Source: Muribaculaceae bacterium Zag1
GTDB taxonomy: Bacteria > Bacteroidota > Bacteroidia > Bacteroidales > Muribaculaceae
Direction of reading: 5' to 3'
Assembly (NCBI GenBank): GCA_002633115.1
Contig: NWBJ01000094.1
Span: 1-62,741 of the forward strand
Length of the DNA: 62,741 nucleotides
Shown: positions 6,714 through 16,149 of the stretch, in pieces
How the letters are laid out: the number at the start of each line of letters is the position of its first letter
How positions within the stretch are numbered: position 1 is the stretch's first letter
Notes under the pieces: generated by a model
Seen by the model: the letters and a program-made list of their open reading frames with translations, nothing else
Told to the model about the DNA's origin: nothing
Database searches by the model: none
Position numbers and translations under genes: made by a program

Positions 6714-8089
6714 TCAGAACAGGAAATTTATGCCGAAATTGACGTTGGCACGGCTTGTCAGAGGCACATACTGCTTAGAAAATTTGGTAGGCACGTCATC
6801 AGCTGCCACAAACAGGTTGAAGCCTGGGCAGTGGAGATTGAGTATGCCGCCAAAGCCAGTGCCATAAGTGCCGGTGTGCACATTGACTGCCAGGTCCACT
6901 ACCTTGCAAGGAATCAGATTGGCCGACAGACGGAAGTCAGTCCAAGTAAATTCGCCAGCGATGTAGGTGGTATTGAGCAGACCAAACTTCAGTCCCTTGT
7001 AGTAGGGGAAGTTATAGAGGGCGCCGATGTTGAGGGTAGCGCCAAGCATTGAGGTCTGGCTGCCTTGGTCGCCCAGGTCGTCGAGCTCGTAGAGAGCTGA
7101 GATGTCGTCCTTGATGCGGTCCCACTCGTTGTCGAAGCTGTTGCTGGCGTTGTCGTCAACGTTGAACACATACTGGTTGACATTGAAAGTCTTGGTGCCT
7201 TGAGTCGAGGCCAACATCTGGTTTTTCCAGTTGATGAAACCGAAGTCGAGGAGAGCTACTGAGAATTCAAAGTCCTTCAGCACGGGGATATCCATCTGAG
7301 GCTTCCAAGTAGCGCCGAGGTCGATAGCAGCGCCGATGCCGCTGATGCCGTCCCAGTCATAGTCGGCACCATTGACGTATTGGTGGCCAGTGTTGTCATT
7401 GACATCGAGGTCGTAGGTGAAACCTTTCATGTTGACATACATCTCGCCGCGCGAACGGATAGCCCAGTCGTCGGTGCCGAGAGCCAGGTCAGCCTCCTCG
7501 AGGTTGAGGCGAGCATTGCCAGCGCCGACCAGTCCCTTGAGGGTAGCGCCCACGCGCAAGCCCGGCATGATTTCGCGCGAGTGGTTGAGGGCAACCTCAG
7601 CAAATGCGGTAGCGCGAGCCTTGAAGTTGGCGATATGATAGGCACGCCCTCTTTGAGGAACGAGAAAATTGAGCTGGGGAGTTTCACGCCCACATCGGTG
7701 CGAGCGCTGATCGAGATGGTGTTGTATCCGCCAATGCCCTTGAAGCCCACGGCGAGGATAGTCTCGCGCAGATTCACGGCAAAGCGCTTGTCATTGCCAA
7801 GATTTTTCATGGCCTCGGCAGTGCTGACGTCGGGGTGCATAAATGTCACGGTCTTGCCATTGACATTGTACAGTACGTCCTGCACGCCCAGGTTGCCCGA
7901 GATGCCTACGTTGAGGTTGCCCAGAGCCGGCATAGACACGAATCCACGGCTATTGCCAAAGGCGGGGTTCATCTGGAAGCGGTAGGTGTAATCATCGAGG
8001 AAGTAACCCGCTTCGGTATTTTGCGCTGTCGCACTCAGAGCAGTTGCAATAGCTCCAGCCGCCAGCATTGATTTTATATTGAGTTTCAT
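6714..8089 (-). pseudogene. DUF5723-like outer-membrane protein, broken by one frameshift
   Basis: Reads as one protein of 458 residues if a single missing base is restored near 7643-7652, and as two frames otherwise (7427-8089 and 6714-7568). The N-terminal part has a signal peptide (MKLNIKSMLAAGAIATALSA) and ends in sense at IFSFLKEG. The second frame resumes with YHIANFKARATAFAEVALNHS, the usual continuation in Bacteroidales DUF5723 proteins. The last residues NFGINFLF end in Phe, as expected of an outer-membrane beta-barrel. The change is a -1 shift next to GGGCG on the coding strand. Everything else looks intact, so this may be an assembly indel or a very recent mutation. The gene follows the lipoprotein gene at 8143-9891 by 53 bases and is probably cotranscribed with it. 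Confidence 0.75.
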
Positions 8090-8142
8090 TTGTAGATTAA
8101 ATTTTTAGCGAAATGAATCAAATCTGTTACTTGGCTGTTGGC

Positions 8143-9891
8143 TTAGAGTTCGGTGATGTAATAGCCGGTAGCTTTGGGGCGAATGTTGCTAAGCTCGATA
8201 GTCATGTCGGGACTCAGAGCGCCTGAACTGTCTACGGCAGTGGCTACGGCCTCAAATTCGATGCCGTCAACTCCGGTCACTTCGCCCGAAATCTTGATAG
8301 TCACAGCTTCGTTTGAAGCATTTGCGCTAATCTTAGCACCCTGAATCTCGACATCGCCGATGCGTTTGCCATTGCAATCGATGGGATAGCCCGTGAAATC
8401 AACAGCTACAGGCACATTGGTCGAGATGGTGAGGCTTACCTCGAGAGCGGTGATGGTCATCTTTTGCACATCCTCGCCGAAATCATCAACCACATCGGAG
8501 TAAACGATGGTAGAACCGGCAGCCAGTTGGAATGGAGCCACGAGTTTGTACTTGCCGTTTACACCCTCATAATTGGTGCCGAGAGCAAAGTCAGATACGG
8601 CTTGCACAGGCACTTGCGGGTCGGTGAGATTGATTTTTAGGGTCTGGGGCAGCCCGTCGCCAGCCAGCACATTGCTGAGCGATGAGAATGTCACATGCTC
8701 GATGGCACCTTGGGTATAATATTCAGAATCGAAAGATGCTGGCATCGAGGGTGAGAGGCAAATGTCGTAAAGGCCAGTGGCATTGTAGGGAGTGCCGATG
8801 GTGATAAGCTCATCGGGGGTAAATGATACTGCTGCAGAGTTGTCACGCAGAGCGGTGATCTCCATGCTCGATGTGGCAGTGAGACCGTACTGGTTGAGGG
8901 GATTGTTGACTTGCACATAGATGCAAGGATTATTGATCACCAGGTTGGTGCCGGGTTGAGCCAGCACGTCGGGCAGGTCGTCGAGCGATACATCGGGCAC
9001 GCTGACATCATCGAGCGAATATTTGACATTGCCAGAGAATGTATTGGCTGTGAAGTTGCTCGATGCGAAGCTGAGGGTCATCTTAATGTATGACGGCATT
9101 ACAGCGCCTGAGTTGAGGTCTGAAGCTTTAAACTCGAAAGTGCCAGCCGGCATGATGCCCACCTCGGTCGTGCAGTCAAAGCTGTGCGAGGCTGAATCAA
9201 AGCGGTCGCCAATCTCAACGCCCTTAATATACATAGGTATAGTGAGGCCATAAGCAGTTGTGCACTCTACGTCATCGACTGTAAATACGCCAGTGGCTTT
9301 ATTATATGTGCCCATGCCGGTGGCCAGCATATTCAGGCCTGAGGGGAGCTGAATGTTCACGCCCTTGAGGGTGACACCCTTTGCAGCGGTTTGTGTCTCA
9401 GAGTTGAAGGTGAATTTAACGGTGAGCTCCATGTCGCCACCGATTTCGTCGATGGTCACGATGTCCTGGCTGATGCCCGAGGCTTTGAGCGAGAGTGTCG
9501 ACTCAGAACTGATATTGATAGGCAGGGAGAGGTCAACAGGGATGGATGGGATGGTCACGCCAGCCATGTCGCCAGTGCCGATAGCGAGTTCGGCCGGATT
9601 GATGGCGGGCACATTCACCGAAATAGCGGGGATCTTGACGGGATTTGAATTAAAGGTGCCCTCAGAGAAATAGCAATATTCGCCATCGATGATCTTGATG
9701 TGCTCATCATCGTCATCGATGTCGATCACTGATTCCAGCTGGATGTTGTCGATAGTGATAGGCACTACCAAATCCTTCACATCAATGCGGATAGTCGAAT
9801 CGATGTCAGAAAGATCATAGTCATTGTCTACGCATCCGGTCACGGCAATAGCCAAAGCGCCCAGAATGCAAGGCATAGAGTAATGTTTCAT
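8143..9891 (-). CDS. Secreted lipoprotein of unknown function, beta-rich
   Basis: 582 residues from MKHYSMPCILGALAIAVTG, with the lipobox AVTGC giving a lipidated Cys at about residue 20. The remainder is Asp-, Ser- and Thr-rich with alternating hydrophobic strands and no catalytic motif I recognise. Repeating segments such as VPITIDNIQLE, IPVDLSLPINI and TIKISGEVTGV suggest stacked beta domains. The frame is open to 9915, but the lipoprotein signal starts at the Met at 9891. A -7 element TAACTTTG (9962-9955) with TTTC 20 bases upstream lies before it. Its partner downstream is the outer-membrane DUF5723 protein, and the two probably act at the cell envelope. Confidence 0.7.
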   Translation of the reverse strand: MKHYSMPCILGALAIAVTGCVDNDYDLSDIDSTIRIDVKDLVVPITIDNIQLESVIDIDDDDEHIKIIDGEYCYFSEGTFNSNPVKIPAISVNVPAINPAELAIGTGDMAGVTIPSIPVDLSLPINISSESTLSLKASGISQDIVTIDEIGGDMELTVKFTFNSETQTAAKGVTLKGVNIQLPSGLNMLATGMGTYNKATGVFTVDDVECTTAYGLTIPMYIKGVEIGDRFDSASHSFDCTTEVGIMPAGTFEFKASDLNSGAVMPSYIKMTLSFASSNFTANTFSGNVKYSLDDVSVPDVSLDDLPDVLAQPGTNLVINNPCIYVQVNNPLNQYGLTATSSMEITALRDNSAAVSFTPDELITIGTPYNATGLYDICLSPSMPASFDSEYYTQGAIEHVTFSSLSNVLAGDGLPQTLKINLTDPQVPVQAVSDFALGTNYEGVNGKYKLVAPFQLAAGSTIVYSDVVDDFGEDVQKMTITALEVSLTISTNVPVAVDFTGYPIDCNGKRIGDVEIQGAKISANASNEAVTIKISGEVTGVDGIEFEAVATAVDSSGALSPDMTIELSNIRPKATGYYITEL

Positions 9892-10050
9892 TGTGGATTG
9901 ATAAGTTGGTTGCAAAAACAGAGTCTTTTTCAGAGATAATTGGTTTTAAAGGTGCAAAGTTAATCATATTTAACGTGATAATGAAACTTTTTGAGCTAAA
10001 ATTGCTCCATTTAATACGTTAAAATGGCAAATAAGACCAAAAGACCGTAA

Positions 10051-10149
10051 AAGACCGTAAGGACATAAGAAGCATAAGGACATAAGCTAAGGGTGAGCTT
10101 ATGTCCTTATGGTCTTATGTGCTTACGCTTCTTATGTCCTTACGGTCTT
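10051..10149. repeat. Nested inverted repeat of GTAAGGACATAAG words
   Basis: Outer arms of 22 bases (10051-10072 and 10128-10149) and inner arms of 15 bases (10074-10088 and 10096-10110) are both perfect. All are built from the words ACCGTAAGGACATAAG and CTTATGTCCTTA. Further copies continue to 10178. The element sits just downstream of the permease gene and upstream of the lipoprotein promoter, where it may terminate transcription. Confidence 0.8.
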
Positions 10150-10173
10150 TATGTCCTTATGCTGCTTATGTCC

Positions 10174-11370
10174 TTACGGTACCCGTTTCTGGACGGTGAG
10201 AGAGTAGAGGAGGACGATGATATAGCCGGCGCATGGCACGGTGAAGGCCCAAGCCATAGTGGAGATGTCCGCCACGTAGCCCATTACATAGGTACCGATA
10301 GCGCCGCCGATGGGTGTCATCATCAGATATGACGAGGCGCGCTTGGTGTAAGCGCCTAGCCCCTTGAGCGAAATGGCAAAGATGGTGGGGAACATAATGG
10401 CCTCGAAGGCATAGCATGCAAACAAGCCAATCTTTGACGCCAAACCTATGTTGGCAATCACCAGGATAGTCCCAATGACAGTCATCACTGCGCAGAAACA
10501 CAGCACCCGCTCAGCGGCTATGCGGCTCATGACGAGCGAACCAATCACGCGAGCCACCATAAACAGAGCCAACGCTCCGAATGATAGCAAGGCTGAGGCT
10601 TGGAGTGGCTCCATCCAGCCATCTTCACATACATAATTTACAAAAAAGCTATTTATTGCAATCTCGGCTATTTCATAGCTGAGCAGGGCTATGATGCCAA
10701 GGGTAAAACCTTTGTGCTTCCACAGGCCCGAAATTGGAGCCTTCTCTTCGGCTTTGGTCTCTTGCTGTATCTCGGGCAGCTTGACGCGAGTAAACACTAG
10801 GGCTACCAGCAAGATGAATATGCCAAGCACAGTGTACGGCACGGCTATCGAGGGCGCTGAATCGCTGCTGCTCTCGGCAAACAGGATTGAGCCCATGATG
10901 AAGGGGCCGAAGATGCAACCCAGACCGTTGAACGACTGCGCCAGATTCAGTCGGCTTGCCGCTGTGCGCGGGTCGCCCAGTGTAGCAGCATAGGGATTGG
11001 CGGCAGTCTCGAGGAAAACGAGGCCGCAGCCAAGCACGAACAGAGATATCAGGAAACAGGCGAACGACATGGCAAAGTCGCTCGGGATGAAAAGGAAGGC
11101 GCCGACGGCGAAGAGCAGGAGCCCGAACACTACGCCACGGCGGTAGCCATAGCGGTTGATGTACAGACCAGCGGGGATGGCCATCAAGAAATAGGCCAGA
11201 TAGACCGATACTTGCACCAGGGCCGATGAGGCCTTGGTCATCTCAAAGGCATCCTGGAAATGCTTGTTGAGCACGTCCAATATCGACCTGGCAAATCCCC
11301 ACAGGAAGAATAGCGAGGTGATAAGCACAAACGGAGTCAGATACTCCTTCTTGACTAATGCGGCTTTCAT
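10174..11370 (-). CDS. MFS sugar permease of the FucP family
   Basis: Inner-membrane major facilitator of 398 residues with about 12 hydrophobic segments, probably a sugar:proton symporter. FucP-family features are TPFVLITSLFFLWGFARSILDVLNKHFQ, YFLMAIPAGLYINRYGYRRG, FLETAANPYAATLGDP and RLNLAQSFNGLGCIFGP. The FLETAANPY motif is characteristic of fucose/glucose/galactose permeases. It starts 1 base after the stop of the PfkB kinase gene, so the two are translationally linked and probably import and phosphorylate the same sugar. The substrate cannot be read from the sequence. Confidence 0.88.
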   Translation of the reverse strand: MKAALVKKEYLTPFVLITSLFFLWGFARSILDVLNKHFQDAFEMTKASSALVQVSVYLAYFLMAIPAGLYINRYGYRRGVVFGLLLFAVGAFLFIPSDFAMSFACFLISLFVLGCGLVFLETAANPYAATLGDPRTAASRLNLAQSFNGLGCIFGPFIMGSILFAESSSDSAPSIAVPYTVLGIFILLVALVFTRVKLPEIQQETKAEEKAPISGLWKHKGFTLGIIALLSYEIAEIAINSFFVNYVCEDGWMEPLQASALLSFGALALFMVARVIGSLVMSRIAAERVLCFCAVMTVIGTILVIANIGLASKIGLFACYAFEAIMFPTIFAISLKGLGAYTKRASSYLMMTPIGGAIGTYVMGYVADISTMAWAFTVPCAGYIIVLLYSLTVQKRVP

Positions 11371-11371
11371 C

Positions 11372-12256
11372 TCAGTTACTGTTTATGATTTCGATTACTT
11401 CCTCTTCGGTGCCTTGGAATGGTCCGGATGCTTGCAGCTTGAGTGTGCACATTGCGGCGGCAAAGCGTCCGGCCTCGGGGATAGATGCGCCTTTGTTGCG
11501 CTGGTACAGGTACCCGGCCATATAGGTGTCGCCGCAACCGGTGGCATCGACCACCTCGGTGGGCACGTAAGCGGGGATTTCGTAGAATTGGCCATCAGCG
11601 TAGATGAGCGAACCCTCGCTACCAAGGGTGAGGATCACCTCTTTTACTCCCCAGTCGGCCAGTTGGATGGCTGCTTGGCGCATGTCTGACAGGCCGGTGA
11701 GCACTTCGGCTTCGTGCTCGTTGGCTTTGAGGATATCTACAAAGCCCAATGCCTCTTTCTTCTTGGGCCAGTCTACGGCGAAAACTTGTTCACCTCTCAC
11801 CTCGCGCAGGTATCCTTGAGCGTCAACCGATACTTGGCCTTTCTGAGCCAGATGCTTGATTACATCGACCGAGAAATCGTCAGCCAAGAGGCTGCCCAGG
11901 TGGTAGACCTTGGCCTCGACATCGGCCAGGCCCTCGGGAGTGAAGGGGTCGGCCTTGGCCAATACGCGCTGGGTGCGGTTGTTCTGGTTCTGGCCGTAGG
12001 TGTTTTCAAAATACACCGAGTGGCGACTCGGGAGTGTCTTTACTTCGATTCCCTCGGCGCGGATGTCCTCAACGGCCTTCATCTCGCTCTCAGCCAGAGC
12101 AGTTACCAACAGGAAGCTCGGGTGGGGGAGATGGCCGTAGGCGTGGGCGAAGTAAAAAGCCGTGCCTCCGGGCATGTGGATAGTCTTTTTCGGGGTCACA
12201 ATCTTGTCAAGGGTGATGTGCCCGATGCAACATATATCATACATAAGTTCAGTCAA
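11372..12256 (-). CDS. PfkB-family carbohydrate kinase
   Basis: Ribokinase-fold sugar kinase, about 294 residues. It has the N-terminal GHITLDKIV and PGGTAFYFAHAYGHLP (PfkB signature-1 region) and the C-terminal VVDATGCGDTYMAGYLYQ with the catalytic Asp and anion-hole glycines. VILTLGSEGSLIY precedes it as in the family. The second Met (12244, MYDICCIGH) gives a more usual start. A -7 element TACCTTTG lies at 12303-12296. It is paired with a FucP-type permease. It is not the fructokinase of the levan locus, which lies at 31932-32801. Confidence 0.87.
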   Translation of the reverse strand: MTELMYDICCIGHITLDKIVTPKKTIHMPGGTAFYFAHAYGHLPHPSFLLVTALAESEMKAVEDIRAEGIEVKTLPSRHSVYFENTYGQNQNNRTQRVLAKADPFTPEGLADVEAKVYHLGSLLADDFSVDVIKHLAQKGQVSVDAQGYLREVRGEQVFAVDWPKKKEALGFVDILKANEHEAEVLTGLSDMRQAAIQLADWGVKEVILTLGSEGSLIYADGQFYEIPAYVPTEVVDATGCGDTYMAGYLYQRNKGASIPEAGRFAAAMCTLKLQASGPFQGTEEEVIEIINSN

Positions 12257-12504
12257 TTGTTATGAGGTTAATGCTCCAAAATTGTTATCAAATGCAAAGG
12301 TAGCAATAAATCGCCACATAACACATAATTGCTAAAATTATTTAACGAAGTATATACCCTATTTAACCACAATTAATACAGTGATTCGAAAATGAAGTCA
12401 AGAAAGTGACTGAACGAAAAAAGAGACAGTGCGTTTTTAATATAAAAGGCTTTTATCTTAAGCAACTGAAACATACAAAGTCAACCATAAAATTAGAGAA
12501 TACT

Positions 12505-13773
12505 ATGGAGACTAATACAACCCCAAGCATCAGGACCCCGAGATACGCGCTCAACAACAGGTCCATGATCGCCATCCTCATCATCGTGGGGGTGGCCGCA
12601 ATAGTCTGCGTCTTGACTCTGGTGAGCAGCCAGTCGCGACGCGGACACAACAACTTCCCCCTCACCGAATATCAGCTCAAGGCTCTGCTCGGCGATGGCA
12701 TCGAGGTGCACAATTTTGAGTTTGAAAACGGCTGGAAGTACACTGGCGAGCTCGACAACGGTGTGCCCAATGGCGAGGGCATTGCTGTCACCGACACTGG
12801 CGACCGATTTATCGGCACATGGGTTGACGGCCAGCTGCCCGAGGGCAAGCTCTACGCCATAAGCGATGGCAATGAGTTGCTCTACGAGGGGTCGTTCAAC
12901 GAATATCTGCAGCCCGAGGGATTCGGCCGCTTGACCTATGAGCGAGGCAAGAATGCGGGCGACGTATATATAGGCAATTTCTCGGCTGGTAAGCGCAACG
13001 GCATCGGCAAACTGACTCATGCCAACGGAGCCATATCGTTCGGCATTTGGGTCGATGGCGTGCTCAACCAGCCCGACAATCATAATTTCGCCGTCGAGGA
13101 CAAGACTTATGGCATAGATGTGTCAAAATTTAACGACGGCATCGATTGGGACAATCTGGCTCTGTATGCCGACCCTGAGGGCGATGTGTATCACCGCAAG
13201 CCTAAGACCACCGACTATCTGCAGCCGGTATCGTTCGTCTATGCCAAGGCATCTGAGGGCGCTACGATGCAAGACCCTCTATACGCCGAGCATATAGCCG
13301 AGGCTACGGCCCACTATCTGCCTCATGGCAGTTACCACTTTATGTGCTTCTCGACCAGCACCGCCAAGGAGCAGGCTGAGAATTTCTTGCAGTCATCGTT
13401 CTATTGCAAGGACGACGAGCTGCCACCAATGATCGACCTTGAGTCAGACCAAGCCAAAATTGTAGGGAAAGCCAAAGTGCAAGAGATGGTCAAGGAGTGG
13501 ATTGCAATCGTGCAGAAGGCTACTGGCAAGAAGCCGATCATCTACACCAACGATTCGTTTGTGCGCAAATACCTCGACATGGACCAATTCTCTGACTACA
13601 TCATCTGGCTGGCCAGCTATGGCGACGCCCAGATCAAGAAGGAGCCGAAGTCGCACCCATGGGACATCTGGCAATTCACCCACAAGGGTGTTTCGCCCGG
13701 CATCGATGAAATCGACATCAACGTCTTCAACGGCTCTATCGCCGACTTCTACGACCGCTTCGGCATCGCGTAA
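12505..13773 (+). CDS. Membrane-anchored MORN-repeat protein with GH25 muramidase-like domain
   Basis: 422 residues. A short cytoplasmic N-terminus precedes one transmembrane segment (SMIAILIIVGVAAIVCVLTLV, about residues 20-40), giving a type II topology. A region of MORN-type repeats follows (WKYTGELDNGVPNGEGIA, RFIGTWVDGQLPEGKLY, LYEGSFNEYLQPEGFGRL, YIGNFSAGKRNGIGKL; about residues 75-195). The C-terminal GH25 lysozyme fold has YGIDVSKFNDGIDW, FVYAKASEGATMQDP, GSYHFMCF, PPMIDLESD and WDIWQFTH. The DxE pair expected for cleavage of the MurNAc-GlcNAc bond is represented by IDLES. The frame is open to 12406, but the Met at 12505 gives the natural anchor. It probably acts on peptidoglycan in the periplasm. 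Confidence 0.87.
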   Translation: METNTTPSIRTPRYALNNRSMIAILIIVGVAAIVCVLTLVSSQSRRGHNNFPLTEYQLKALLGDGIEVHNFEFENGWKYTGELDNGVPNGEGIAVTDTGDRFIGTWVDGQLPEGKLYAISDGNELLYEGSFNEYLQPEGFGRLTYERGKNAGDVYIGNFSAGKRNGIGKLTHANGAISFGIWVDGVLNQPDNHNFAVEDKTYGIDVSKFNDGIDWDNLALYADPEGDVYHRKPKTTDYLQPVSFVYAKASEGATMQDPLYAEHIAEATAHYLPHGSYHFMCFSTSTAKEQAENFLQSSFYCKDDELPPMIDLESDQAKIVGKAKVQEMVKEWIAIVQKATGKKPIIYTNDSFVRKYLDMDQFSDYIIWLASYGDAQIKKEPKSHPWDIWQFTHKGVSPGIDEIDINVFNGSIADFYDRFGIA

Positions 13774-13846
13774 ACGCCGATGCACGGCTTAAGGGAAGCT
13801 AAAATTACGAATAGCAATTAAATATAAGGTTAACCTTAAGGTTTAC

Positions 13847-13883
13847 ACAGAGAAAGGCGGCACCTCGTGCCTCCTTTCTCTGT
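13847..13883 (+). terminator. Hairpin terminator after the GH25 gene
   Basis: ACAGAGAAAGG and GGCAC pair with GTGCC and CCTTTCTCTGT across a CTC loop, with one mismatch in the stem. A short T-rich tail follows. It lies 73 bases past the stop. Confidence 0.75.
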
Positions 13884-13992
13884 TGTATTCTCCACGCCTA
13901 TCCCTTAGGAATTGGTGGATGAAGACCATGACTACTGAACGTCTACTCCTCTGATTTTGTCGTAACTTTGTCGAGGTCTAAAAGTAAGATTA

Positions 13993-14165
13993 TGGAGCAA
14001 GAGATAAAATACCCGGTAGGCGTGCAAACATTCTCGCAATTGCGTCAGAATGGTTAGTATGTGCTCCGCGCAGCGTACCAACAGACCGGTATCGGGCAGT
14101 GCTGTTGGTCGATGAATATGATAAGCCTCTGCTTGAGGCTATTGGCAACGAGGCGTTGCAAGATC
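13993..14165 (+). pseudogene. Remnant of an AAA-ATPase-like/DUF1703 gene
   Basis: Begins with ATG and the family N-terminus EIKYPVGVQTFS, compare RYPIGEQSFRKL in the intact minus-strand gene at 14167-15765. It breaks after about 20 codons and resumes in another frame with VLLVDEYDKPLLEA followed by HYTTFHEEM, which is the Walker B region of the same family. The P-loop segment between them is gone. The remnant ends against the 3' end of the convergent intact paralogue. A -7-like TAACTTTG lies just upstream (13963-13970 region). Confidence 0.6.
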
Positions 14166-14166
14166 A

Positions 14167-15765
14167 TTATACCACTTTCCATGAGGAGATGGTATGGTTT
14201 TTGGAGGAGAAGACAATGCCGATTTTGAAGACTTGACGACCATCGGCTGACCAAGAGAGCAGATAACCTTTCTCATCAATTTGCTTCAGGGCCTCCTCAG
14301 GTGTGCCATCAAGTTTGTACTCTATCACATAGACATAGCGTTTGTTCTCAATGACCATATCGATGCGTCCTCCGCTTACGGCAATCTCGCTGCGAGCCTC
14401 AATACTTACCATTTGGAAGATGATATTGACAATGATATGGTATGTGGCTTCAAGATGGGTGATGCGAAAGTCTTCTTCCGCCTCTTCCTCGCTCTTCTTG
14501 GGCTTTACAAAAAGATGATGGGGGATTTTCCCTATGATTGATTGTAATTCCACAATCCAATCCTCCACATCGCCACTCCAAAGTTTCTCTCTGAGATTTT
14601 GGAGCTTTACGGGCAATTGATCCTCGCTGATGCCTGTGTATCGAGGAATCAATTCCTCAACCAGAGCGCTGCGCACCTCGCCATTGGGGATGGCAAGACG
14701 GAAGAGGTCGCCGCGCGTGTCAACGATAGTGAGGTAGCCAGTTTGGAAAAGCAATGGAATAGAGTCATTCTTCTTGAAGATATCCTCCATGCGTTTCTTG
14801 TTGACCCACAGGTCTTGAAGCTCAAGCAAGTCAAAATTGGCATTTGACAAATACTTTACAAATACCTTAGATGTGCCTGATTTTACCCAAAAGTCATCGA
14901 GTTCGGTGGTCGTAAAGGCATTCAATAGGCTGAAGGGATTATAAACTTTCTCTTTTGAGCGAGTGAAGCGATAACTATCATATTTTAAGCGCAAAGCTTC
15001 AACCGTGTCGTCAAAAGACCAGTCATGGTCATCGGCAATGTCTTCGATTCCTGATTCAAAGTTAGCCAACATTTCTTCTTGGGTAATGCCACATAATGTG
15101 GCAAACTTTTTGTTCATCGAAATGTCGGTCAAGTTGTTAGGTCCTGAAAATAGCGTATAATTTGGGAATCGAGCCACTCCGGTCACCATGCAGAACCTGA
15201 CACACTCGCTCATAGCCTTGGGTTGAGAGTAGAATCCACGTAATATCACGCTCATCTCTTCCAACCGCTTTGGATCATCCATGGTTTCGAGGATCCCTTT
15301 GTCGTATTCGTCGATGAGGATAACAACGCGCGTGCCAGTCTTTTCTTTTACCCCCTTGATAAGATTGCTAAAACGCACTCCCAAGTCGGTAGTGGGTTTG
15401 AGGTTTAAATCATATTCCACTTCATAGGCCTCACACCGAGAGAGCAGATACTCATTCATCTGCTCAGCATCCTTACAAATGGTATTGGTCATATCGAAAT
15501 GGAGTACAGGATACTGAGTCCACTCTGTTTCGTGCTCCCCAAGCCAGAGACCATCGAAAAGCTCTTTCTCTCCTCGGAAATAAGCCTCTATTGTGGATAA
15601 GAGAAGGCTTTTGCCGAATCGCCGCGGGCGAGATAAGAATATGAAATTGCTAGTCCATAAAAGCTCGGGTATGAAATGGGTCTTATCAACATACACACAT
15701 CCATCCTCACGGAGTTTTCTGAAACTCTGTTCACCAATTGGGTATCTTACTCGGTCTAATTTCAT
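14167..15765 (-). CDS. AAA-ATPase-like protein with PD-(D/E)XK nuclease-like C-terminus (DUF1703)
   Basis: 532 residues, full length for the family. N-terminal ATPase domain: Walker A-like RPRRFGKS (residues 46-53) and Walker B RVVILIDEYDK. C-terminal PD-(D/E)XK-type core: GGRIDMVIENKRYVYVIEYKLDGTPEEAL, then KIGIVFSSKNHTISSW. The family is abundant in Bacteroidetes and its cellular function is not established; the nuclease-like core may be catalytic because Asp, Glu and Lys are all kept. A TTTG-N20-TAATTTTG promoter lies upstream (15787-15818). Neighbours are broken relatives on both sides. Confidence 0.87.
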   Translation of the reverse strand: MKLDRVRYPIGEQSFRKLREDGCVYVDKTHFIPELLWTSNFIFLSRPRRFGKSLLLSTIEAYFRGEKELFDGLWLGEHETEWTQYPVLHFDMTNTICKDAEQMNEYLLSRCEAYEVEYDLNLKPTTDLGVRFSNLIKGVKEKTGTRVVILIDEYDKGILETMDDPKRLEEMSVILRGFYSQPKAMSECVRFCMVTGVARFPNYTLFSGPNNLTDISMNKKFATLCGITQEEMLANFESGIEDIADDHDWSFDDTVEALRLKYDSYRFTRSKEKVYNPFSLLNAFTTTELDDFWVKSGTSKVFVKYLSNANFDLLELQDLWVNKKRMEDIFKKNDSIPLLFQTGYLTIVDTRGDLFRLAIPNGEVRSALVEELIPRYTGISEDQLPVKLQNLREKLWSGDVEDWIVELQSIIGKIPHHLFVKPKKSEEEAEEDFRITHLEATYHIIVNIIFQMVSIEARSEIAVSGGRIDMVIENKRYVYVIEYKLDGTPEEALKQIDEKGYLLSWSADGRQVFKIGIVFSSKNHTISSWKVV

Positions 15766-15786
15766 AACAGTCTACCAACTTTCCAG

Positions 15787-15818
15787 CAAAATTAATATTT
15801 TCTCCTCATTTATCCAAA
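15787..15818 (-). promoter_or_regulatory. Promoter of the 14167-15765 ATPase gene
   Basis: Minus-strand TTTG (15818-15815) and TAATTTTG (15794-15787) with a 20-base spacer match the Bacteroidetes consensus; the start codon is at 15765. Confidence 0.6.
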
Positions 15819-15886
15819 GATTTACGATAAGATTTCCCCACCTCTTGTCATGTTAAACCTTTGCTGTAAATTAAGGAAATTTTTTC

Positions 15887-16099
15887 TTATCTCTTCTTAA
15901 GAGTAGGATCCGCGAAGCCAGTGGGTTCAAAAGCATGATGTATGAGCCCAGACTTGCCCATACGCCTGGGGATAATGAGAGAAACATTTCTGCCACTCCT
16001 GAGGGCTTGGAGCAAATCCTCAGTTTCTTCCACCCTATCGCAGAAATATTCTCCACCATAATATCTTTCTACAACGAATGGATTATCCCACTTGGCCAT
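15887..16099 (-). pseudogene. N-terminal fragment of an archaeal-type AAA ATPase
   Basis: 70 residues from MAKWDNPFVVERYYGGEYF, aligned with the start of the 20-730 ATPase. It includes the P-loop IPRRMGKSGLIHHAF (residues about 43-57) but stops after FADPTLKKR, long before Walker B. It is too short to be a working ATPase. It keeps its own promoter (-7 TAACTTTG, 16128-16121) and a duplicated CGAAAATTTCG operator. Confidence 0.7.
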
Positions 16100-16149
16100 A
16101 ACTAAAAATTTTTGACCCTACAAAGTTACAAAATCCTTTCGATATCCCA

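Noticed and set aside
12406-12504. N-terminal extension of the GH25 protein
   Set aside because: The extra 33 residues (MTERKKRQ...) look untranslated and would put a charged stretch before the anchor; the Met at 12505 gives a normal type II membrane start.
13963-13993. Functional gene at 13993 because of an intact promoter-like TAACTTTG and ATG
   Set aside because: The frame breaks after about 20 codons and the P-loop region is deleted.
14281-14541. Plus-strand frame opposite the DUF1703 gene
   Set aside because: Antisense to a well-supported gene and without any family features.
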